A DNA stretch of 64,000 bases from Bog-473 sp963742035 (GTDB taxonomy: Bacteria; Actinomycetota; Acidimicrobiia; Acidimicrobiales; RAAP-2). Made by a program: the position numbers and the translations under genes. Position 1 is the stretch's first letter; each line of letters begins with the position of its first letter. The notes below the pieces were generated by a model that was given only the letters and a program-made list of their open reading frames with translations, ran no database searches and was not told the origin of the DNA. The stretch lies in assembly GCA_963742035.1 (NCBI GenBank), contig CAVUKH010000006.1:1-64000 (forward strand). The letters run 5' to 3'. This document shows, piece by piece, positions 34,660-43,437 of this stretch.

Positions 34660-37029
34660 TCAGGCGGCGGCGCCCAACTCACTGCCGTCGCCGCCGGTCG
34701 CCTCCTCCTTCGTGCCGGACAAGGCCGGGGCGAGTACGTCGGCGATGGTGGCCGCCAGGTGGAACGTCATGACGTCACGCACCTCCTCGGGGACATCCTC
34801 GAGATCGTTGCCGTTGCGCTCCGGCAGGACGACCTCGGTCAGTCCGGCCCGGTGCGCCGCCAGCACCTTCTGCTTGACGCCACCGATGGGGAGCACCCGG
34901 CCCTGCAGGGTGACCTCACCGGTCATCCCCACCACCGAGCGGACCGGCACGTCGCGCAGGAGGCTGACCAGCGCGGTCGTCATCGTGACGCCAGCCGAAG
35001 GACCGTCCTTGGGGACGGCGCCGGCCGGCACGTGGACGTGGAATCGCTTGCCGGCGAAGACCGCCGGGTCGATCCCGAGCTCGCCGGCGTGCGAGCGCAC
35101 GTAGGAGAGCGCGATTTCGGCCGACTCCTTCATGACGTCGCCCAGCTGGCCCGTGAGGGTGAGCCCCTCGGGACCGTCGGACATGCTGGCCTCGACGAAG
35201 AGGACGTCGCCGCCGGCCCCGGTTACGGCCAGGCCGGTGACGACACCGGGCACGCTGGTGCGATCGGCTGCTTCGAAGAAGAAGTGCGGCCGGCCGAGCC
35301 AGCCCCGCACGTCGTCCGCGTCGACGACGACGGGAGCCTGGCGCTCGCCCGAGGCGAGCTTGGTGGCCACCTTCCGCAGCAGCTTGCCGAGCTCGCGCTC
35401 GAGGTTCCGCACGCCGGCTTCCCGGGTGTAGTCGGCCACAATGGCCCGCAGGGCCTCGTCGCTTATCTGCACCTCGTCTGGGCGCAGTGCCGCCCGGGTG
35501 AGCTGTCGACCCACCAGGTGGTGCTTGGCGATGGAGACCTTCTCGGACTCGGTGTACCCGTCTATCCGGATGATCTCCATCCGGTCGAGCAGCGGCCCGG
35601 GGATCGTCTCCATGACGTTGGCCGTGGCAATGAAGAGCACGCGCGAGAGGTCGAGGTCGACCTCAAGGTAGTGGTCACGGAACGTGTGGTTCTGGGCCGG
35701 GTCGAGCACCTCGAGCAGCGCAGAGGACGGGTCGCCGCGGTAGTCCGCGCCGATCTTGTCGACCTCGTCGAGCACGATGACCGGATTCATGGTCCCGGCC
35801 TCGCGCAACGCCCGCACCAGGCGGCCCGGCTGGGCCCCCACGTAGGTGCGGCGGTGACCGCGGATCTCGGCCTCGTCGCGCACCCCGCCGAGCGAGACGC
35901 GGACGAACTTGCGCCCGAGCGCGTTGGCGACGGACTCGCCAAGCGACGTCTTGCCGACGCCCGGAGGGCCGACCAGGGCCAGGATGGCCCCCGACCCCCG
36001 GCCGTCCACCGGCGCGAGGCCGCGCTCGGCCTGCAGCTTGCGGACGGCCAGGTGCTCGAGGATGCGCTCCTTCACATCGGCCAGACCGTCGTGGTCCGCC
36101 TCAAGGATGCGCGAGGCCTCGGCGATGTCGAGCCGGTCCTCGGACTCGGTGCCCCACGGGATCTCGAGCACGGTGTCGAGCCAGGTGCGGATCCACCCCG
36201 TCTCGGGGCTCTGGTCACTGGTGCGCTCGAGCTTGTCGACCTCGCGCTCGACCGCCTTGCGGACGTGCTCGGGCAGGTCCCGCGCCTCGAGCTTGGCCCG
36301 GTAGTCGTCGGGGTCCTCGTCGCCGCTCTCGCCGCTCAGGCCGTTGAGCTCCTTGCGGATGGCATCGAGCTGGCGCCGGAGCAGGAACTCGCGTTGGGTC
36401 TTCTCCATGCCCTCCTCGACATCGGTCTTGATCTTCTCGCGCAGCGTCACGTCGGCCAGCGTGTCGCGGGCCCACCCGAGGACGAGGCGGAGCCGCGCTT
36501 CGACGTCGCGCGTCTCGAGCACCTCGACCTTCTGCGTGAGGGAGAGGTCGGGCGAGTAGCCCGCCATGTCGGCCAGGCGGCTGGGCTCGTGGATCTCACG
36601 GAGCTGCGCCGCGATGCGGCCGGCGCCCCGGCTGTGCAAAATGTTCTCGAGCACGGCGCGGTACTCCCGGGCCAGCTCGTTGGCGGCCGGGGTCGGCTCG
36701 GGCTCGTCGAGGGGCTCGGCTTCCACCCACAGGGCGTCGCCGGTCCCGGGAACGCCCGTGCCGATGGTGGCGCGGCGGTCACCGCGGATGGCCACGGCGG
36801 GCAGGCCGCCGGGGAGGTCGCCCTCCTCCATGACCTCGGCGATCACGCCCACGGCGGCGAAGCGGCCCTCAATGTGGGGCACCAGCAGCAGGCGGCCTCC
36901 GGCGGAGCGGGCGGATTCGACCGCGGCACGGGCCTCGTCGGACTCCAGCGCCATGGTGAACACCATCCCCGGCAGCACGACCCCGGAGGTCAGCGGCAAC
37001 AATGGGAGTGTCACGTTCTCGTTCGTCAT
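34660..37029 (-). CDS. lon: ATP-dependent protease Lon (endopeptidase La)
   Basis: 789-residue cytosolic AAA+ serine protease that degrades damaged and regulatory proteins. N-terminal substrate-binding domain from LPLLPLTSGVVLPGMVF; Walker A GPPGVGKTS near residue 355; Walker B VIVLDEVDKIG; catalytic Ser near residue 677 in KDGPSAGVTM and Lys near 720 in GGVKQKVLAAHRAG. Length is typical for LonA. ATG 37029 has AAAGGA seven bases upstream; in-frame extension upstream lacks homology. It is divergent from a DUF3039 gene, and duplicated elements in the shared region may control both. Confidence 0.96.
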   Translation of the reverse strand: MTNENVTLPLLPLTSGVVLPGMVFTMALESDEARAAVESARSAGGRLLLVPHIEGRFAAVGVIAEVMEEGDLPGGLPAVAIRGDRRATIGTGVPGTGDALWVEAEPLDEPEPTPAANELAREYRAVLENILHSRGAGRIAAQLREIHEPSRLADMAGYSPDLSLTQKVEVLETRDVEARLRLVLGWARDTLADVTLREKIKTDVEEGMEKTQREFLLRRQLDAIRKELNGLSGESGDEDPDDYRAKLEARDLPEHVRKAVEREVDKLERTSDQSPETGWIRTWLDTVLEIPWGTESEDRLDIAEASRILEADHDGLADVKERILEHLAVRKLQAERGLAPVDGRGSGAILALVGPPGVGKTSLGESVANALGRKFVRVSLGGVRDEAEIRGHRRTYVGAQPGRLVRALREAGTMNPVIVLDEVDKIGADYRGDPSSALLEVLDPAQNHTFRDHYLEVDLDLSRVLFIATANVMETIPGPLLDRMEIIRIDGYTESEKVSIAKHHLVGRQLTRAALRPDEVQISDEALRAIVADYTREAGVRNLERELGKLLRKVATKLASGERQAPVVVDADDVRGWLGRPHFFFEAADRTSVPGVVTGLAVTGAGGDVLFVEASMSDGPEGLTLTGQLGDVMKESAEIALSYVRSHAGELGIDPAVFAGKRFHVHVPAGAVPKDGPSAGVTMTTALVSLLRDVPVRSVVGMTGEVTLQGRVLPIGGVKQKVLAAHRAGLTEVVLPERNGNDLEDVPEEVRDVMTFHLAATIADVLAPALSGTKEEATGGDGSELGAAA

Positions 37030-37042
37030 CAGGTGTCCTTTA

Positions 37043-37146
37043 GTAATGCCGTAATGGCAATTCCTCTGACTGGTCAACCATACGGACGGGACGGTCATTC
37101 CCGAACGGGTCCGGCCCTGGTCGATACGCTGTAATCCCGTAATGGT
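37043..37146. promoter_or_regulatory. Duplicated GTAATNCCGTAATGGY element between lon and DUF3039 gene
   Basis: GTAATGCCGTAATGGC (37043-37058) and GTAATCCCGTAATGGT (37131-37146) match at 14 of 16 positions, same orientation, 88 bp apart, in the 223-bp divergent region. The first lies just upstream of the lon ribosome-binding site, beside a TTGACC (37076-37071 on the minus strand). They do not resemble the HAIR or ClgR operators known for heat-shock/protease genes. Operator role is inferred. Confidence 0.5.
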
Positions 37147-37252
37147 CGTCTTCAGCATAGGAGGAACGGGGTCCGGCCCAGGCATCGTCCTCCCCTGGTG
37201 GGAGGCCCGGCCGGGAGGGGGGCGACCCCTCCAAAGGCATACGCTGGGCCTC

Positions 37253-37567
37253 ATGAGTGGTACGGAGACAGCCCCGACCCCGGGCCCGGCGGGGGGGACC
37301 ACCCTGGCCCCGGCCCGGCCGGCGCCCGACCTCGACGACGGCGACCACGACCGGATGGCCCACATCGTCCTGGAGGGCTACACGCCCAAGGGGGGAGACT
37401 TCGTCTCGGCCGGGCCCAGCGTGGTGGAAGGCATCGTCAACCGCACGGCCGTGCGGGCTCTGTGCGGCAAAGAGTGGGTGCCGGGACGGGACCCGCGACG
37501 CTACGGCCTGTGCCCCACGTGCAAGGAGATCGCCGAGTCCATGGGGTGGAAGATCCCCGCCAGCTGA
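37253..37567 (+). CDS. DUF3039 family protein
   Basis: 104 residues. After a Pro/Ala-rich lead comes the DUF3039 core: DDGDHDRMAHIVLEGY, VNRTAVRALCGKEWVPGRDPRRYGLCPTCKEIAESMGWK. The Cys in LCGK together with CPTC and the His residues suggest a zinc site. Widespread in Actinobacteria, function unknown. Divergent from lon. Confidence 0.85.
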   Translation: MSGTETAPTPGPAGGTTLAPARPAPDLDDGDHDRMAHIVLEGYTPKGGDFVSAGPSVVEGIVNRTAVRALCGKEWVPGRDPRRYGLCPTCKEIAESMGWKIPAS

Positions 37568-37670
37568 GGCTCACGGGGTGCCGCCGCAGTTGTGCCCCGG
37601 CCCCCGCCGTTCGCTACCGTGCGGTGATCGATGATCCGTGCCCGAACACGGGCCGCCCGGAGGGAGCACG

Positions 37671-38810
37671 TTGGCACAGGTCAGCTTCGACGGCGTCACC
37701 AAGGAATTCGGCGACACCACCGCGGTCGATGACCTGACGCTGCACGTCGCCGACGGGGAGCTCCTGGTGCTCCTCGGCTCGTCGGGCTGCGGCAAGACGA
37801 CCGCGTTGCGCATGGTGGCCGGTCTGGAGGAGGTCACGAGCGGCACCGTCTCCATCGGTGCGCGCGAGGTGAACGACGTCGACCCCAAGGACCGCGACGT
37901 GGCCATGGTCTTCCAGAGCTATGCGCTGTACCCGCACCTGACGGTGGCGCGGAACATTGAGTTCCCGCTCCGCCAGCGCGGCGTCGACAAGGAAGAGCGG
38001 GCGACCAAGGTCACGCGGGCCGCCGAGACGTTGGGGCTCTCGACGCTGCTCGACCGCAAACCGGGCCAGCTCTCGGGGGGCCAGCGCCAGCGGGTGGCCC
38101 TGGCTCGGGCCATCGTGCGCGAGCCCCTCGTCTTCCTGATGGACGAGCCGTTGTCGAACCTCGATGCCGCGCTGCGCGTGCAGACTCGGGCCGACATCGT
38201 CGAGCTGCAGGCGCGACTGTCGACGACCACGCTCTACGTCACCCACGATCAGGTCGAAGCCATGACGATGGGCGACCGCATCGCCGTCATGAGCGAGGGC
38301 AAACTGCAACAAGTGGCCACTCCCGAGGCTCTCTACGCCCGGCCGGCCAACGCCTTCGTGGCGCACTTCCTCGGCAGTCCAGGCATGAACCTGATTGAGG
38401 GGATGCTCGTGGAGAGCGGCACGCCCACCGCCGTGGAAGCAGGCGGGGACGGCCGCACGCGCGGCACGTTGAGCGTGGCCTTCCCCGGTGCGTCGGTGTC
38501 GCTGCCCGCCGCCGTGGGCGACGCCGTGCGCGGCTCGGGGCCGGACGTGGTCCTCGGCCTGCGGCCGGAGGCCCTGCACCTGAGTGACGACGGTGCCATC
38601 GGCGCCTCGGTGGTCATCGTCGAGCTGCTCGGCGCGGAGACGCATGTCATCTGCCAGACCGAGACGGGTGCCCGCGTCATCGTGCGTCAGGGCGCCGGTG
38701 CGGCCAAGCCGAAGATCGGCGAGGCAGTGCGGATCGCCGTCGACCCCGACCCGGCTTCCTTCCACCTCTTCGACGCCGATGGCGGGGGCCGCCTCGGGGG
38801 CCCGCCGTGA
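37671..38810 (+). CDS. ugpC: Carbohydrate ABC importer ATPase (UgpC/MalK type)
   Basis: 379 residues. Energises the importer encoded by the next three genes. Walker A GSSGCGKTTALR, Q-loop FQSYALYPHLTVARNIEFPL, signature LSGGQRQRVALARAIVREP, Walker B FLMDEPLSNLDA, H-loop YVTHDQVEAMT, then the TOBE/OB regulatory domain of the MalK group (LGLRPEALHLSDDG). TTG at 37671 is preferred: GGAGGGAG is 5 bases upstream and homology starts at the next residues. Its stop overlaps the first permease gene. Such ATPases can also serve other sugar importers. Confidence 0.9.
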   Translation: MAQVSFDGVTKEFGDTTAVDDLTLHVADGELLVLLGSSGCGKTTALRMVAGLEEVTSGTVSIGAREVNDVDPKDRDVAMVFQSYALYPHLTVARNIEFPLRQRGVDKEERATKVTRAAETLGLSTLLDRKPGQLSGGQRQRVALARAIVREPLVFLMDEPLSNLDAALRVQTRADIVELQARLSTTTLYVTHDQVEAMTMGDRIAVMSEGKLQQVATPEALYARPANAFVAHFLGSPGMNLIEGMLVESGTPTAVEAGGDGRTRGTLSVAFPGASVSLPAAVGDAVRGSGPDVVLGLRPEALHLSDDGAIGASVVIVELLGAETHVICQTETGARVIVRQGAGAAKPKIGEAVRIAVDPDPASFHLFDADGGGRLGGPP

Positions 38811-39781
38811 CGGCGGTCACCACGGCGCCCGATCCCGTGCCGGCCGAGCCGGACGGAGCCGGGACGACGCCCGTCTCTCGCGGCCACGTGGCGACGGTGC
38901 ACTCCCGTCGGCGCAAGGAGGCCATGTTGGCCTACCTGCTGCTCCTGCCGGCCATGGTGCTCTTCGGGGTCTTCTCCTTCTATCCCTTCCTGCGCAACTT
39001 CAAGTTGATGCTCTACGAGACGCCGCCGGTGCCGGGCCTGCCCGCCCACTACGTGGGCCTGCACCAGATCATCCCCACCATCACGTCGACGGAATTCACG
39101 CAGAGCCTCGTCACGACCCTGGTCTTCGTCGTGCTGGTGGTGCCCATCAGCCTGCTCGCCGGGCTGGGCCTGGCGGTGGCCGCGCACCGCAAGCTCAAGG
39201 GCATGGCCGCCTACCGCGTCATCTTCTCCTCCACGGTCGTCAGCTCTGTGGCGGTGGCGGCAGTCGTGTTCGGGACGCTGCTCAATCCGGTCGTTGGGCT
39301 GTTGCCCTGGCTCGGCATCAACCCGACCCCGCCGGCGCTCGAGAACGCGACCTGGGCCCTCCCCTCGGTGGCGCTGCTCACCATCTGGCAGTTCCTCGGC
39401 CTCTCCTTCATCATCATGTCGGCCGGACTGCAGTCCGTGCCCGACGAACTGCTGGAGGCGGCGCGCATTGACGGCGCCGGCCCCTGGACGCGCTTCTGGC
39501 GCATGACCGTGCCCCTGCTCTCCCCCACCATCTTCTTTGCGGGCGTGATCAGCACGATCTACGCCTTCCAGGCCTTCGGCGCGGTCGACATCCTCATCGG
39601 GAACCAGAATGCGGCGCGCCTGCACACCAATGTGTTGATCTACAACATCGTCAACGAGCTGCAGATCGAGAACAACGCCGGGGCCGCCGCCATTATGGCC
39701 ATCGTCCTCTTCCTGATCCTGCTGATTCTGACGATCCTGCAGCTGCGCTTCCTGGAACGGCGGGTGACCTATGCCAGCTGA
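38807..39781 (+). CDS. ugpA: ABC importer permease, UgpA/MalF type
   Basis: 324 residues, six membrane helices after a ~40-residue cytoplasmic lead. LAYLLLLPAMVLFGVFSFYPFLRNFKLMLYET is the typical first helix, and the EAA loop that docks the ATPase reads DELLEAARIDGAGPWTRFWRMTVPLLSPT. It overlaps the ATPase gene by 4 bp and the next permease gene by 11 bp. Substrate class from operon: sugar or glycerol-3-phosphate. Confidence 0.9.
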   Translation: MTAVTTAPDPVPAEPDGAGTTPVSRGHVATVHSRRRKEAMLAYLLLLPAMVLFGVFSFYPFLRNFKLMLYETPPVPGLPAHYVGLHQIIPTITSTEFTQSLVTTLVFVVLVVPISLLAGLGLAVAAHRKLKGMAAYRVIFSSTVVSSVAVAAVVFGTLLNPVVGLLPWLGINPTPPALENATWALPSVALLTIWQFLGLSFIIMSAGLQSVPDELLEAARIDGAGPWTRFWRMTVPLLSPTIFFAGVISTIYAFQAFGAVDILIGNQNAARLHTNVLIYNIVNELQIENNAGAAAIMAIVLFLILLILTILQLRFLERRVTYAS

Positions 39782-40658
39782 CGTGCTCGAGGCCCCGGCG
39801 CCGGCCCGGTCTGAGGAGAGCGCCCCGACCCACAAGCCGCGGCGCCGGCTGCGCACCATCGGCAGCTACACGTTGCTGACGGCCGGCGCCGTCATCGTTC
39901 TCTTCCCGATCTACGTGACGATCGTGAACTCGCTGCTCCCGGCGGACCAGCTGGTGCACCAGCCGCCCCCGCTCTTCCCCACCGATCCCCAGTGGCACGA
40001 CTACAGCGCGGCCTGGAACGGCGGGCAGATGTCGCAGTACATGGCGACGTCCGCCATCATGACGTTGATCATTGTGGTGGGGCAGCTCGTGACCTCGGTG
40101 CTGGCCGCCTACGCCTTCGCCTTCCTCACCTTCCCCTTCAAGCGGACGCTCTTCGTGGTCTGCCTGGCCACCCTGATGATCCCCCTCGAGGTGACCTTCA
40201 TCACCAACCTGGACACGATCACGTCCCTGCACTGGTTCAACACCTATGCCGGCCTGGCGATCCCGTTCCTCGCCACGGGGTTCGGGATCTTCCTGCTCCG
40301 CCAGGCCTTCCTGCAGATCCCGCGCGACCTGCAGGAGGCGGCACGACTCGACGGCTACGGGCACATGAAGTTCATGACCCGGGTGGCCGTGCCGCTGGCC
40401 CGGCCCTCGCTCGCCGCGCTGGCGGTCTTCTCGTTCCTCGCCGCCTGGAACCAGTACCTGTGGCCACTGGTGTCGACCGGCGGCACCGTGCCGCTGGACA
40501 CGGTGCAGATAGGGCTCAAGCAATTGATCGGCACCCAGGTCTCCACCATCCCCGTGGCGCTGGCCGGCACCGTGATCGCCTTCGTGCCGCTGGTGATCCT
40601 GCTCCTCGTCTTCCAGAAGCAACTGGTGCGCAGCCTCACGGCGGGGGCGGTCAAGTAG
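39771..40658 (+). CDS. ugpE: ABC importer permease, UgpE/MalG type
   Basis: 295 residues, six helices. TLLTAGAVIVLFPIYVTIVNSLL starts the membrane domain, EAA loop is RDLQEAARLDGYGHMKFMTRVAVPLARPS, and the end LLLVFQKQLVRSLTAGAVK is the usual MalG-type C-terminus. Forms the heterodimeric channel with the UgpA-type protein; the two reading frames overlap. Confidence 0.9.
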   Translation: MPADVLEAPAPARSEESAPTHKPRRRLRTIGSYTLLTAGAVIVLFPIYVTIVNSLLPADQLVHQPPPLFPTDPQWHDYSAAWNGGQMSQYMATSAIMTLIIVVGQLVTSVLAAYAFAFLTFPFKRTLFVVCLATLMIPLEVTFITNLDTITSLHWFNTYAGLAIPFLATGFGIFLLRQAFLQIPRDLQEAARLDGYGHMKFMTRVAVPLARPSLAALAVFSFLAAWNQYLWPLVSTGGTVPLDTVQIGLKQLIGTQVSTIPVALAGTVIAFVPLVILLLVFQKQLVRSLTAGAVK

Positions 40659-40729
40659 GTCTGTGACAGGAGCGTGACGGCCGGCGCGGCGACGCAGGCG
40701 CGGCGTGTCCGGGTGCTAGGCAATTGGCC

Positions 40730-42136
40730 ATGCGGACCCCTCGTCTCTCACGACTCGCCGCCGTCGCGCTGTTCGTGACGACGATCAGTGGCACAGCGGC
40801 CTCCGCCGCCATCGGCACCGGCACGCCGGCCGGCGCCGCCAGCCTGCCCGCCTGCAACCTCAAGACCCTGGCCAACCACAAGGGTCTGGTGCAGATCACC
40901 TTCTGGGAGTCGGCCTCCGAGGCCAACCTGACAGTGCTGCAAGGGATCACCAACGCCTTCAACTCGTCCCAGACCAAGGTGCACGTGACCCTGGTCACCC
41001 AGGCCGGGTACGACGACACGTGGCAGAAGTACCTCGCCGGTCTCTCGAGCGGCCAGCTGCCCGACGTCGTCCAGCTGGAGGACCAGCGCACCCAGGCCGC
41101 CATCGACACCGGCTCGTTCCTTCCCGTGCAGTCCTGCATGAACGCGGCCAAGTACCCGACCAGCGACTACCTGCCCCGACCCCTGGCCTACTGGAAGGTG
41201 AACGGGGTCCAGTGGGCCCTCCCCTTCGCCGTCTCGGCGCCGATCCTCTACTACAACCAGAACGCATTCACGAAGGCCGGCCTCAACCCGGCCGACCCGC
41301 CGGCCACACTGGCCGAAATGGTGAGCGACGCCAAGGCCCTCAAGGCCTCAGGCAGTGGCATGGGCCTCGTCCTGGACCCCTGGCACCTCGAGACGTGGCT
41401 GGCCACGGCCAATCAGCTCTTCGTCAACAACAAGAACGGTCGCAGCGCCCGCGCCACCCAGGCCGCGTTCAACACCAAAGCCGCCGTCTCCATCTTCAGC
41501 CAGCTGAGCACCCTGGTGCGCTCGGGCGATGCCACGACCAACCCGTCGACGGGGCCGGACGAATTCGACAATCTGCTCGGCATCGGCAGTGGCAAGTACG
41601 GCATGACCATCGAGACCTCGGCCGCCCTCGGCACGGTGACCCAGCTCCTCGGCAGCGGGAAGTACGCCAACGTGAAGCTGGGCATCAGCACCTTCCCCGT
41701 CTACAGCTCGTTGGTGAAGGGAGGGGTCGAGCCCGGTGGCTCAGGGGTCTACATCTCGAACAAGGTCCCGCCGCTGCAACAGGCGGCGTCGTGGCAGTTC
41801 ATCTCCTACCTCTTGAACACGCAGAGCCAGGCGACGTGGGCGGCCGGGACGGGCTACATCCCGGTGCGCAAGTCCTCGGCGCAGACGGCGACGGTCCAGC
41901 ACCTGTGGGCCACCAGCCCCGGCTACAAGGTGGCCTACAACGAAATCAACAACGGCGTGAACTCGCCGGCCACCTCGGGGTCGGTGATCGGCCCCTATGC
42001 CGACGTGCGCACCGACGTGCTCAACGCCGAGATCTCCATGTACACGCAGGGCGTCAGGCCGGCTGCCGCAGTGAAAGCTGCCGCACAGAACGTGAACTCG
42101 ACGATCTCGAACTACAACAGCAGGCTGGGGGGCTAG
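40730..42136 (+). CDS. ugpB: Extracellular solute-binding protein (UgpB-like)
   Basis: 468-residue secreted binding protein of the Ugp-type importer. Signal peptide LSRLAAVALFVTTISGTAASA; no lipobox Cys follows at once, though Cys occurs in SLPACNLKTL. Mature-domain features: VQITFWESASEANLTVLQGITNAFN, LPDVVQLEDQ, LPFAVSAPILYYNQNAFTKAGLNP, GGSGVYISN, ending NVNSTISNYNSRLGG. This resembles UgpB-type proteins for glycerol-3-phosphate or its diesters, but other substrates are possible. It lies 71 bp after the permeases; a TTG at 40724 is an alternative start. Confidence 0.85.
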   Translation: MRTPRLSRLAAVALFVTTISGTAASAAIGTGTPAGAASLPACNLKTLANHKGLVQITFWESASEANLTVLQGITNAFNSSQTKVHVTLVTQAGYDDTWQKYLAGLSSGQLPDVVQLEDQRTQAAIDTGSFLPVQSCMNAAKYPTSDYLPRPLAYWKVNGVQWALPFAVSAPILYYNQNAFTKAGLNPADPPATLAEMVSDAKALKASGSGMGLVLDPWHLETWLATANQLFVNNKNGRSARATQAAFNTKAAVSIFSQLSTLVRSGDATTNPSTGPDEFDNLLGIGSGKYGMTIETSAALGTVTQLLGSGKYANVKLGISTFPVYSSLVKGGVEPGGSGVYISNKVPPLQQAASWQFISYLLNTQSQATWAAGTGYIPVRKSSAQTATVQHLWATSPGYKVAYNEINNGVNSPATSGSVIGPYADVRTDVLNAEISMYTQGVRPAAAVKAAAQNVNSTISNYNSRLGG

Positions 42137-42265
42137 AGGCGGTGCGGGCGCGGGCCTGACCGATCGGGACCCCGCCACGGACCGCGTCCCGGGGGCAGCC
42201 CACCTCCTTCCCGCCACATCGGCAGGTCGGCGCCATTCCTCAATAGAGCCAAAAGTCACAACCCA

Positions 42266-42310
42266 GGGCGAAGAACCGCAGTTCAGGCAGGGGCTTCGGT
42301 AATCTCGCCC
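42266..42310 (+). ncRNA. Possible structured leader before the PAS-GGDEF gene
   Basis: In the 231-bp gap after the binding-protein gene, GGGCGA (42266-42271) can pair with TCGCCC (42305-42310), with inner pairing of GAAC/GTTC and CCG/CGG. It lies about 60-100 nt ahead of the start codon. It does not match the c-di-GMP-I riboswitch core that I know. A structured element is suggested, not shown. Confidence 0.3.
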
Positions 42311-42367
42311 CCCAGGCGGTGCGCTCTGGGTGGGAGTCCGAGCACGGCTGCGGAGGAACGAACAGCC

Positions 42368-43291
42368 ATGGTGGTCCAGGACACAGACACGGTCGGCCTC
42401 GCCGCCTACCGCACCTTGTTCACGCACAGTTCCGAGGGCGTGCTCTTCTGCACCCCGGACGGACGGATCACCGCCGTCAACCCGGCCGCCTGCGCCATGC
42501 TCGACATGACCGCCGAGGAGGTCTGTGGCCTCGGACGCGACGGGCTGGTGGACCAGGAAGACCCACGCTGGCAGCTCGCCGTGGCCGAGCGGGAGCGGAC
42601 GGGATCGGCCGTCGGCGTGGCCCGCCTGCGCCGGGGCGACGGCCGTTACGTCGAGATCGAAATGACGGCGTCACAGTTCCGCACCGAGGACGGTGTCTCG
42701 CAGACCTGTTGCATCCTGCACGACATGACCGGGCGCCTGGCCATTGAGCGCGAGGTCGAGGAACTGAGCGCGCGCCTGGTGCAGCTGTCACGGGGCGACG
42801 AGCTGACCGGGTTCCAGAACCGTCGCGGGTTGGTCGCGGCCGGCAGCCGGCTACTGCAGTTCGCCGACCGTCAGAACGCCCCGGTCCACGCGCTCTTCGT
42901 CGATGTCGGCAATGTGCAGGAGCTCAACCAGCGTCTCGGACACCAGGCCGGCGACGCCGCATTGCAGGCGGTGGCCCGCGCGCTGTCGGTGACGTTCCGC
43001 AAGCACGACGTACTGGCCCGCATCGGCGGCACCCAGTTCCTGGCGCTGGCCCTGCAGCTGCAGGAGTCCGACTGCGCCACCCTGACCGGTCGCATCCGGG
43101 ACCATCTCGGCGCACCCGAGACGCGGGCCTTCGTCGGTGCCCGGGTCGAGGTCTGCTGTGGCTGGACCACGCGTCCGGGCGGAGACCGCACGTCGCTGGA
43201 GGACCTGATGGCCCGTTCCGATTGGGCCATGCTGGAATCCCGGGACGGCCGCCAGGCCTCCTTCGGGTCTTTCCGGGCCGCCGGCGCCTGA
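42368..43291 (+). CDS. PAS domain protein with degenerate GGDEF domain
   Basis: 307-residue cytosolic sensor. PAS domain: YRTLFTHSSEGVLFCTPDGRITAVNPAACAMLDMTAEEV to ILHDMTGRLAIEREVEELSARL. The GGDEF domain starts GDELTGFQNRRGLVAAGSRL, but the active site near residue 219 is GGTQF instead of GGDEF. It therefore probably cannot make c-di-GMP and may act as a nucleotide-binding or interaction module. ATG has GGAGG 11 bases upstream. It sits between the two ABC transporter operons. Confidence 0.85.
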   Translation: MVVQDTDTVGLAAYRTLFTHSSEGVLFCTPDGRITAVNPAACAMLDMTAEEVCGLGRDGLVDQEDPRWQLAVAERERTGSAVGVARLRRGDGRYVEIEMTASQFRTEDGVSQTCCILHDMTGRLAIEREVEELSARLVQLSRGDELTGFQNRRGLVAAGSRLLQFADRQNAPVHALFVDVGNVQELNQRLGHQAGDAALQAVARALSVTFRKHDVLARIGGTQFLALALQLQESDCATLTGRIRDHLGAPETRAFVGARVEVCCGWTTRPGGDRTSLEDLMARSDWAMLESRDGRQASFGSFRAAGA

Positions 43292-43402
43292 GCTCCGGAG
43301 CCGGGCCTCAGGCGGCCCTGGGCTCCCACTTCCGCAGCGCGCCCGTCTACCAGGCGTTTCGTCGCCGGCCTGGCGCCGTGGTCAATTCCCGATCAACCCG
43401 CT

Positions 43403-43418
43403 TGGATTTAGCAATCCA
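43403..43418 (+). promoter_or_regulatory. Palindromic operator candidate of the sulfate importer
   Basis: TGGATTTAGCAATCCA is a perfect 6-bp inverted repeat with a 4-bp spacer. A TATTAG -10-like hexamer (43423-43428) follows by four bases and the start codon of the binding protein is at 43438, so the transcript has almost no leader. A repressor bound here would block the promoter. Confidence 0.5.
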
Positions 43419-43437
43419 GGTGTATTAGGTTGCTCGC

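Noticed and set aside
34468..37134. 888-codon plus-strand open frame opposite lon
   Set aside because: Lon on the other strand has all catalytic motifs; this frame has none.
42241..42330. c-di-GMP-I riboswitch
   Set aside because: The gene context fits, but the conserved GEMM core sequence is not present.
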